Positions 1-5,269 of a DNA stretch of 5,269 nt are shown piece after piece. This DNA is from an uncultured Clostridia bacterium (lineage in GTDB: Bacteria > Bacillota > Clostridia > Oscillospirales > JAAYOS01), in assembly GCA_944386395.1 (NCBI GenBank), contig CALXAZ010000127.1:1-5269 (forward strand), in the 5' to 3' direction. The translations under genes were made by a program, and so were the position numbers. Positions within the stretch are counted from its first letter, which is position 1. Every line of letters starts with the position of its first letter. The notes beneath the pieces are model-generated. The model made no database searches and was not told the DNA's origin. It was given only the letters and a program-made list of their open reading frames with translations.

Positions 1-9
1 CGCCGGGCA

Positions 10-528
10 TCAGCAATCCGCCCGCATGGCGGCCATCTCCAGCTGCTCCACAAGAAAGTCCTCCAACTCCTTGGGGACAGAGTCGAGCTTGCCGTCCCGC
101 ATGGTACAGAAGACCTGGGGGCCGAACAGATGGAGGAATTGCAGGTCGGTCAGCTCCAACATCCGGTCAGGCGGCGCAAAGAAGGCATCCGCCGACGGCT
201 TCTGCGTCAGCAGCACCAGATCGCCCAGGCGAAGAGCCACATCGATCTGCCCGCCGAAGAGCTGCTGCAGCGAAGCCCAGTCCCCACAGAGCAGGACCAC
301 CTCCGCCGGATCGCCGGGGGAGGCATACACAGCCCGGATGAGCTGCTCCGGCCGCGGCGTCACCACCTCCGCCTGAAGCTGGAGCCACTCGGGGTCATAC
401 CCTGAGGCGGCGAACTGTGCCAAAGCCCATTCCCGCCCCAACCGCTCCGCCTCCTCCATACTCTCGGCAAACACCGGCGCATGGATATTGAGACCGCTGT
501 GGATCGTCACGTGATGTTCTACTTTCAT
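10..528 (-). CDS. Hypothetical protein, 172 aa, full-length member of a duplicated pair
   Basis: I do not recognise this family and assign no function. The protein is acidic and probably cytosolic, with no signal peptide or hydrophobic membrane segment. The N-terminal third has a helix rich in E, A and R (MEEAERLGREWALAQF, about residues 24-39). The middle alternates short hydrophobic stretches (VVLLCGD, LGDLVLLTQ) with polar segments, which suggests a small alpha/beta fold. The C-terminus (about 149-170) is an acidic helix. The ATG at 526-528 is supported by a purine-rich GAAAGGA on the minus strand (539-545), 10 nt upstream. Composition is GC-rich, unlike the AT-rich genes to its right. A second copy of its first 126 codons lies at 4608-5027 in the same orientation; only this copy keeps the start codon and the C-terminal 46 residues. 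The reading frame is intact and conserved with the copy, so it is very likely a real gene. Confidence 0.8.
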   Translation of the reverse strand: MKVEHHVTIHSGLNIHAPVFAESMEEAERLGREWALAQFAASGYDPEWLQLQAEVVTPRPEQLIRAVYASPGDPAEVVLLCGDWASLQQLFGGQIDVALRLGDLVLLTQKPSADAFFAPPDRMLELTDLQFLHLFGPQVFCTMRDGKLDSVPKELEDFLVEQLEMAAMRADC

Positions 529-560
529 TTGTCATTCGTCCTTTCGTTTTTAGATATAAA
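146..560. repeat. Direct repeat, left copy (415 bp)
   Basis: This segment aligns without a single gap to 4663-5077, offset 4517. I count 33 mismatches by eye, about 92% identity. It covers the first 126 codons of the 172-residue gene plus its ribosome site and leader. Homology stops at TATAAA on the right and at TCGGTCAG on the left (inside the gene). Confidence 0.9.
539..545 (-). promoter_or_regulatory. Ribosome binding site of the 172-aa gene
   Basis: The minus strand reads GAAAGGA, 10 nt before the ATG at 526-528. The same motif survives at 5056-5062 in the second copy, but there the downstream ATG has become ATA. Confidence 0.55.
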
Positions 561-585
561 AAAACCGCCGGAGATAAACCGACGG
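557..585 (-). terminator. Intrinsic terminator upstream of the 172-aa gene
   Basis: On the minus strand CCGTCGG pairs with CCGGCGG across a 7-nt loop. This gives a 7-bp GC-rich stem with one U-G wobble, followed directly by seven T residues. It lies between any gene to the right and the 172-aa start, so it either ends an older upstream transcript or attenuates this gene. The plus strand has a mismatch in the stem and a weaker T run (AATTTT), so termination on that strand would be poorer. Confidence 0.65.
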
Positions 586-702
586 AATTTTGCATATTTA
601 TAGGATATTTAGAACTTATTGTGTATGACAAGGCTACGGAAAATACATGGCCGTATTTTGGTTATCCAGCGGATGTATCTCCTAAATAATGGTTATATCC
701 AG

Positions 703-731
703 TTGATGATATGAACGATACATGATATAAT
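703..731 (+). promoter_or_regulatory. Sigma-A type promoter with extended -10 ahead of the Fic remnant
   Basis: A -35 box TTGATG (703-708) and a perfect -10 TATAAT (726-731) are separated by exactly 17 nt. A TG one base before the -10 (723-724) makes it an extended -10. The predicted start of transcription is near 738. A GAGG (743-746) then sits 7 nt before the ATG at 754. This is the best promoter visible in the window. It would transcribe the Fic pseudogene and could read on into the nuclease-NTPase gene. Confidence 0.7.
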
Positions 732-753
732 TTAACAATTCCGAGGCATTTGA

Positions 754-1672
754 ATGAGAAACAAAAAGCCTACTTTTGAAATCATGCACAAGATCATCGA
801 CTATGTGGCAAAAATCACCGAGCTGGTGGACCATTTGACCGTAGCTCTCCCCTATCTACAAGTCCCACGCTCCGCCGTGCCAACCGCATCGGAACCATCC
901 TTTATCCCCTGGCCATTGAGCCCCCCCTTTCTCAGGAACAAGTAACTGCCGTACAGAACAGGAAGCATGTTCTGGCTCCCCCCAAGGATATTGCCGAAGT
1001 CAAGAACGCTTATGAGATTTATAAACGACCGGATGAACTCGATCCCTATTCTGTGGACAGCTTTCTGACTGCCCTTGGCATTATGACACAAAGCATGGTG
1101 GACTGTGAGGGTAATGTTTCGTATTTTGGCATACTTCCACAGTATGTCCCGTATCTAGTAATGGAGTTACTGGACTAGGAAAAGGCTAGTGAGGTACACA
1201 TGTTTATCCGCAGCTGTGTGTTCCATTATGAACTGGAACTGATCCACTCTTTTGTTAATGGAAATGGGCGTATAGGTCGTCTGTGGCTACAATACTGCTT
1301 TTTAATTGGAATCCAGCCTCTACCAGGTTTTCTGTAGAGTCTATTATCCATGACCGTCAACACAAGTATTGTGCAGCCATCAATGCCTCCAGTGACGCAG
1401 TGAGAGTCCACTGTATTATTGAATTCATGCTATCAGCTATCAAAGCATCACTTATGGAAACACTCAATGCGAGTGATAAAATGAACGATGGAGAGAAGGA
1501 TATGGCCTCAATTCGCTGGAAGAAAACCGAAAACTTCTTGGATATTTATAATTTTATAATGAAAGCTGATATCCGAACTATATGTGGCGTGTCTTCTGCT
1601 GCGGCAAACAGAATTATCTCAAATCTAACTATTGATAACAGGCTTATAAAATACCGTAGGACTGAACACTAG
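754..1672 (+). pseudogene. Fic-domain protein, degraded (two frameshifts, one in-frame stop)
   Basis: This is a remnant of a Fic family protein; active members usually transfer AMP from ATP to target proteins. Reading across three frames recovers the family in order: an N-terminal helix (754-843), the SPTLRRANRI region and the inhibitory-helix region containing LAIE (861-925), DPYSVDSFL, and IRSCVFHYELELIH leading into the Fic loop at about 1236-1271. After that come VESIIHDRQ and IEFMLSAIKASL, then a C-terminal winged-helix-like segment (about 1530-1670). The Fic loop reads HSFVNGNGRIGR against the family HPFx(D/E)GNGRxxR: the catalytic His stays, Pro is Ser, and the acidic residue is Asn. 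Lesions are a base lost near 843/844, a TAG at 1176-1178, a base lost near 1287/1288, and about ten residues missing near 1115-1125 by comparison with remembered relatives. The promoter, GAGG ribosome site and final stop are all present, so decay was by point lesions rather than truncation. The ends are well placed; function is almost certainly lost. Confidence 0.85.
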
Positions 1673-1744
1673 TCATATACGTGACCCTAAAAGTAAACAT
1701 CTGTCCATAATAGCAGATTAATCTAATACTGTAGCTTCTCTTTC

Positions 1745-1750
1745 AGGAGG
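1745..1750 (+). promoter_or_regulatory. Strong Shine-Dalgarno of the nuclease-NTPase gene
   Basis: A perfect AGGAGG sits 5 nt before the ATG at 1756 and fixes that start. The 83-nt gap from the Fic remnant's stop has no convincing promoter, only TAATCT/AATACT-like boxes without a good -35. Confidence 0.85.
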
Positions 1751-1755
1751 TATTT

Positions 1756-4431
1756 ATGTCATTGTTTTGTAATTATAGTAGTTTGGTTACTGAAAGTGAT
1801 GTAGAGCAAAAATTAATCTACCCGTTTCTGACATCAGTTGCTCCCATGGGTTTGGGTTTAGATGATTCACAAGTTTTGACCAAACATGTTCTGCGACAAG
1901 TGCAAATTGGGAAAGGCCAAAAACAAAAATATTATTATCCTGATTATCTTGTTTCAATTCGCGGCATTCCTGTGTTGGTCATAGAAGCAAAGAAGCCGTC
2001 CGAACCTCTTGACGAAGCATACGCCGAAGCTCGGTTATACGCAGAAGAGATTAATGCCAAGTTTCCACACAATATTAACACCTGTCAATTTGTTATTGTT
2101 TGCAACGGTAGTGAAACATGGGCCGGTTTTTCAGATAGTGCAAATCCTATTGTTAAACTCTCTTTTGATGATTTTTGCGTTGGAAACACACACTATACTC
2201 AATTGTTAGAGTTATGTTCAAAAAAGCAACTTGAGGACATAGCTAATAAACCCTATCTTAATGCCCGTGGTAATGCTCAGTTTTATACTCCTGTCTCCAC
2301 TCTTGGTGGTAAACGAGTTCAAAATGAAGAGTTAGAAGAAAACTCCTTTGGCCGTACTTTTATATTTGAAAACCGAAGAATCTTTGATCCTGAAACAGAA
2401 GCAGACAGGGGAGTAATTGTGGAAAATGCATATATTCCTTCTGCTAAACGCGAACAACACATTGAGCCAATTTATAAAGAAATCAGAAAATTCGAACGGC
2501 CAAGCGAGAAAAATTCTACGCCATTAGCAACTAAGAATCCAACAGAACTAGTTCAAAAATTATCTCAACGCATCGACGAAAAAAATGAAGTATATTCACT
2601 CCTCCTTTTGATTGGTAATGTTGGAAGTGGAAAAACAACATTTGTAAGATATTTTCAAAAAGTTTTTTTGGAAAAGGAAAATTCTCAGCTCGCTAAGCAA
2701 TGCGATTGGGTTTTTGTCAATATGAACCAGTCGCCATTATCCAATAACGAGATTTATCGTTGGATCAAAAGAGAAATAATTAATCAATTAAAGAGGAGCC
2801 ATGATAACATTGAATTTTCTTCAATCGAGGTTATTAAACAAATTTTTCGAATAGAAGTACGTGAATTCGAAACTGGGATCGGTAGCCTCTTAAAATCTGA
2901 TCCGACAGCGTATCAGAAAGAACTCTTTAAGCTACTACAAAATAATTTACAGGATGATACCCTATACCTTAGCAACTTAATATTGTATTTAAAGGATTAT
3001 CATAGGCTGTTACCAATAATTGTTCTAGATAATTGCGATAAACGTAATAAAGACGAACAACTTCTTATGTTCCAAGTAGCGCAATGGCTGCGTACAACAT
3101 TTAAGTGTATAGTTCTTTTGCCTATGCGTGACAGTACATATGATCAATACAAGGATGAACCACCATTAGACACAGTCGTTAAAGACCTTGTGTTTCGTAT
3201 TGATCCTCCAGATTTGTTAAAGGTTATTCAAGCTCGTTTAGATTATATTATTCGTATTACTACTCAAACAGATTCTACCTATATACTTCAAAATGGAATT
3301 AGTGTTTCAATTAAAAAAACAGAACTAATTGAATACTTCAAATGTATAATGCTTGCTATCCGCGGAAATCGCATGGCCTCTGATTTTTTCTATAGATTGT
3401 CCGACAAAAACACGAGAAAAGGAATTCAATTGTTTGAAGATTTCTGCAAAAGTGGACATATATCGTCAGAAGAAATTTTCTTAATGCGTACTGGAGGGAA
3501 AAACTATCAACTCCCCTCATACAAATTTTTAAATGCTTTGTTGCGAAAGAACCGAAGATACTATAATGGCGAGTATTCAAATTTCGTTAATCTATTTTAC
3601 TCTAATTACACTGATGATTTTCCAGATCCGTTTGTTCGAATTGATATTCTGCGATGGCTTCATAATCACTTGACTAAGGAGGGGCCTTCTAAAACAAAGG
3701 GAATGTTTCCGGTTCGTGACATTATGAGGGATATGCAAACTATTGGTCATGATTTGACAATAGTTCAACGCGAATTAAACTATTTGATAAAGAGGGATCT
3801 AATTGTTTCAGAGTCGTTGTCAAATATTATTAGTAGCAATGATTTAGTGAAAATATCCATCCCCGGGAATTTACATCTAAGCCTGTTAAGAAATGTCACA
3901 TATTTAGCTGCTTGTGCCGAGGATACAATCTTTAAAAATTCTCAGATAATGACAGCCATATCAAGACGCATTGCATCATCAATGCAACTTTCAAAATTAT
4001 CTATTGCAATGACGGCGCACGATCTAATAGTGTATTTAACTGATTACCGAAGAGAATTTAGTTCCTCTCCGGATATTTATCTTACAAACGAAGGTCAAAT
4101 TGAAATATATAACTTGGACGAGTGCAGAAATGCTCTCAACAAATGGATAGAAAATGATTCGTTTGTAAAAGAAGGTTTTAATGCTTTACAACGTCATCCA
4201 TTTTCTTCTATGGCTTTTGTTGAAGTTGTATCCAAAAATAGTGGTGCTCTAGTTTGTAAGTTTGGTGAACAAAAGGAATTAAAGGGCTTCATCTCTGCTT
4301 TGGATACTAAGTATGGCCTTGAATACGAACAATACGAAAAAATCATTGTGGGACAGTATTTGGAATGTAGTATTCTAGAATATGATTGGGAGCACAATAG
4401 CTTTCAACTGAAGTATTTAAAGCAATTGTAG
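1756..4431 (+). CDS. HsdR_N-like PD-(D/E)XK nuclease fused to a P-loop NTPase, 891 aa; candidate defence effector
   Basis: Residues about 10-140 match the N-terminal nuclease domain of type I restriction R subunits: an acidic first helix (TESDVEQKLIYPFL), YPD with D63, then VLVIEAKK with E77 and K79, forming the metal-binding PD...ExK site, and a following helix EARLYAEE. After a linker (about 150-270) comes a P-loop NTPase: Walker A GNVGSGKT (287-294), Walker B LPIIVLDNCD (419-428, D425), and a sensor-like LLPMRDSTY with R458. The rest is largely helical. A probable winged helix spans about 627-690, and residues 820-890 look like an S1/OB fold. None of the SF2 helicase motifs of HsdR are present, and no HsdM or HsdS lies nearby, so this is not a restriction R subunit. 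The family expectation is NTP-controlled nucleic acid cleavage, as in STAND/AVAST-type immunity proteins; that role is inferred. The gene is intact, AT-rich unlike its flanks, and the only complete gene in the interior. No membrane segments are seen. Confidence 0.85.
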   Translation: MSLFCNYSSLVTESDVEQKLIYPFLTSVAPMGLGLDDSQVLTKHVLRQVQIGKGQKQKYYYPDYLVSIRGIPVLVIEAKKPSEPLDEAYAEARLYAEEINAKFPHNINTCQFVIVCNGSETWAGFSDSANPIVKLSFDDFCVGNTHYTQLLELCSKKQLEDIANKPYLNARGNAQFYTPVSTLGGKRVQNEELEENSFGRTFIFENRRIFDPETEADRGVIVENAYIPSAKREQHIEPIYKEIRKFERPSEKNSTPLATKNPTELVQKLSQRIDEKNEVYSLLLLIGNVGSGKTTFVRYFQKVFLEKENSQLAKQCDWVFVNMNQSPLSNNEIYRWIKREIINQLKRSHDNIEFSSIEVIKQIFRIEVREFETGIGSLLKSDPTAYQKELFKLLQNNLQDDTLYLSNLILYLKDYHRLLPIIVLDNCDKRNKDEQLLMFQVAQWLRTTFKCIVLLPMRDSTYDQYKDEPPLDTVVKDLVFRIDPPDLLKVIQARLDYIIRITTQTDSTYILQNGISVSIKKTELIEYFKCIMLAIRGNRMASDFFYRLSDKNTRKGIQLFEDFCKSGHISSEEIFLMRTGGKNYQLPSYKFLNALLRKNRRYYNGEYSNFVNLFYSNYTDDFPDPFVRIDILRWLHNHLTKEGPSKTKGMFPVRDIMRDMQTIGHDLTIVQRELNYLIKRDLIVSESLSNIISSNDLVKISIPGNLHLSLLRNVTYLAACAEDTIFKNSQIMTAISRRIASSMQLSKLSIAMTAHDLIVYLTDYRREFSSSPDIYLTNEGQIEIYNLDECRNALNKWIENDSFVKEGFNALQRHPFSSMAFVEVVSKNSGALVCKFGEQKELKGFISALDTKYGLEYEQYEKIIVGQYLECSILEYDWEHNSFQLKYLKQL

Positions 4432-4607
4432 AATAATTGATAAACTGCCGCTCATCTTCCTAAAATTACTTTCCACTTACAATATCAGCGGCGCTACTCC
4501 CGGTTTCACATGAATCCTGGAAGCTTTGTCTTATTAGTTCTTCCGGCCTTCGTTTACATTAGCCCTGGCGCGATACAAAGTGACACGCCTATTGTAAACG
4601 ATGCCCT
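4432..4607. other. Non-coding spacer with inverted repeat
   Basis: I see no gene here on either strand. An imperfect inverted repeat has arms at 4551-4562 (CGTTTACATTAG) and 4589-4600 (CTATTGTAAACG): 8 bp match perfectly, and 11 of 12 match overall. The 26-nt centre itself contains GGCG and CGCC able to pair (4567-4570 with 4586-4589). A weaker GCCGCT/AGCGGC pair (4447-4452, 4487-4492) follows the nuclease-NTPase stop but has no T run, so I do not call a terminator for that gene. Confidence 0.45.
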
Positions 4608-5027
4608 CTAAGAGAATCGCCTCAGCTCAAGGAAGTGGAGTTTGATGATAATCTCTTTTCCCTCGGTCAGTTCCAGCATCCGGTCAGGCGGCTCAAAGAA
4701 GGCATCTGCCGACGGCTTCTGTGTCAGCAGCACCAGATCGCCCAGTCGAAGAGCCACATCGGTCTGCCCGCCGAAGAGCTGCTGCAGCGATGTCCGGTCT
4801 CCGCAGAGCAGGACTACCTCCGCCGGATCGCCGGGGGAGGCATACACAGCCCGGATGAGCTGCTCCGGCCGGGGTGTCACCACCTCCACCTGGAGCTGGA
4901 GCCACTCAGGGTCATACCCAGTGGCGGAGAACTGCGCCAAAGCCCATTCCCGCCCCAACCGCTCCGCCTCCTCCATACTCTCGGCAAACACCGGCGCATG
5001 GATGTCGAGGCCGCTGTGGATCGTCAT
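4608..5027 (-). pseudogene. Truncated, start-less second copy of the 172-aa hypothetical gene
   Basis: From codon 8 to codon 126 this frame matches the protein at 10-528 with only scattered substitutions (for example N to D, WA to RT, A to E in FFxPP), and no indels. Two lesions mark it as damaged. First, the ancestral ATG is ATA (5043-5045), so the first in-frame ATG is seven codons later at 5025-5027, about 29 nt from the preserved GAAAGGA and without a good ribosome site of its own. Second, at 4663 homology stops and the last 46 residues are replaced by about 18 unrelated ones (EGKEIIIKLHFLELRRFS) before a stop at 4608-4610. The body of the frame has not collected stops or frameshifts, so the damage is recent, or a shortened product is still made. 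Function unknown, as for the intact copy. Confidence 0.7.
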
Positions 5028-5077
5028 GTGATCTTCTACTTTTATTTGTTATTCGTCCTTTCATTTTTGAGTATAAA
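4663..5077. repeat. Direct repeat, right copy (415 bp)
   Basis: Partner of 146-560, same orientation, about 92% identical and gap-free. The 4517-bp offset means recombination between the two would remove the Fic remnant and the nuclease-NTPase gene together and leave one hybrid copy of the small gene. Confidence 0.9.
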
Positions 5078-5105
5078 TAATCGGCGCTCCATAAGGAACA
5101 CCGAT
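5072..5105 (-). terminator. Intrinsic terminator between the right-edge gene fragment and the truncated copy
   Basis: On the minus strand ATCGGTGTTCC pairs with GGAGCGCCGAT across the loop TTAT. This is an 11-bp stem with two G-U wobbles and no mismatch, followed by TATTTATA. The T tract is interrupted, so the stem is the stronger part of the evidence. It lies 14 nt downstream of the stop at 5119-5121 and fits as that gene's terminator. Confidence 0.65.
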
Positions 5106-5118
5106 AGATCTTCAACCA

Positions 5119-5269
5119 TTATTCTTTTCCTTTGATTTCATGGAGAAATTCGCTGATCAGCAGCAAATGTTTCCATGTTTTCCGGTTTATATTGCAACAA
5201 TACGGAGAAGTCAAAAAGGAGATCAGCTCGCATTTGGGAATTAAGAACTTACTTGCTACATAAAAATAC
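5119..5269 (-). pseudogene. C-terminal fragment of a gene entering from the right, probably frameshifted
   Basis: One minus frame is open from the window edge to a TAA at 5119-5121 (49 codons, ending SEFLHEIKGKE). A second frame (5138-5233) reads RADLLFDFSVLLQYKPENM, which looks more protein-like upstream, before it stops at 5138-5140. Joining the second frame to the first near 5150-5170 gives a natural-looking C-terminus, so I infer a frameshifted gene end. The well-formed terminator just downstream supports a gene ending here. I do not recognise the family, and the remainder lies outside the window. Confidence 0.4.

Noticed and set aside
26..405. Plus-strand open frames opposite the 172-aa gene
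   Set aside because: They are antisense shadows of a GC-rich gene, rich in R, S and P, with no ribosome site. The same shadows recur opposite the second copy at 4635-5135.
395..631. Minus-strand 78-residue frame across the 172-aa start
   Set aside because: It runs through the intrinsic terminator and overlaps the 172-aa gene in another frame, and the product has no coherent character.
1226..1411. Minus-strand frame opposite the Fic remnant
   Set aside because: The plus strand here carries clear Fic family sequence, so this is a shadow.
1283..1672. 129-residue plus frame as an independent gene
   Set aside because: Its start would be a GTG inside Fic sequence with no ribosome site, and its content (VESIIHDRQ, IEFMLSAIKASL) is the C-terminal half of the Fic protein after a one-base loss.
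754..1672. Programmed frameshifting or stop read-through to rescue Fic
   Set aside because: Three separate lesions plus missing residues and no slippery heptamer or stimulatory hairpin at the shift points make simple decay far more likely.
3356..4397. Minus-strand frames inside the nuclease-NTPase gene
   Set aside because: They are shadows of an intact 891-residue gene, and their Cys/Ser/Phe-rich translations are typical of antisense reading.
1756..4431. Type I restriction R subunit (hsdR)
   Set aside because: Only the N-terminal nuclease domain matches. SF2 helicase motifs are absent, the length is short for the family, and no hsdM or hsdS is nearby.
4551..4600. Integron attC site or terminator of the nuclease-NTPase gene
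   Set aside because: There is no attC core-site pattern and no integrase. The hairpin lacks a T run and lies about 120 bp past the stop.
146..5077. Insertion sequence or composite transposon with the 415-bp repeats as IS copies
   Set aside because: The repeats encode no transposase-like protein and have no terminal inverted repeats or visible target duplications.

Overview
The window looks like an accessory (defence or mobile-island) stretch from a low-to-moderate GC Firmicute, most likely a gut Clostridia/Oscillospiraceae-type bacterium. This is inferred from strong AGGAGG-type ribosome sites, a sigma-A promoter with an extended -10, and GC-rich flanking genes around an AT-rich interior. 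No rRNA, tRNA, transposase, integrase or CRISPR array is present, so the taxonomic call is soft.

Layout, left to right. (1) Positions 10-528 (minus) hold an intact 172-residue GC-rich protein of unknown function, with a minus-strand intrinsic terminator just upstream (about 557-585). (2) Positions 703-731 hold a good promoter facing right. It leads into 754-1672 (plus), a Fic-domain (AMPylase-type) gene that has decayed through two single-base frameshifts and an in-frame stop. (3) Positions 1756-4431 (plus) hold the centrepiece, an intact AT-rich 891-residue protein. It fuses an HsdR_N-like PD-(D/E)XK nuclease domain to a P-loop NTPase, followed by a probable winged helix and a C-terminal S1/OB-like segment. 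It has none of the helicase motifs of a type I restriction R subunit. (4) Positions 4432-4662 are non-coding apart from the foreign tail of the next gene and contain an imperfect inverted repeat. (5) Positions 4608-5027 (minus) hold a second, damaged copy of the first gene, with its ATG changed to ATA and its C-terminus replaced. (6) Positions 5080-5105 hold another minus-strand terminator, and 5119-5269 hold the frameshifted tail of a gene entering from the right.

The two copies of the 172-residue gene lie in an ungapped 415-bp direct repeat (146-560 and 4663-5077; 33 differences by hand count, about 92% identity) that brackets the Fic remnant and the nuclease-NTPase gene. The most interesting reading is a single-gene nuclease-NTPase, plausibly an anti-phage effector, sitting in a cassette that could be lost by recombination between the flanking repeats. 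The defence role is inference from domain architecture and the company of a Fic remnant; nothing in the sequence proves it.
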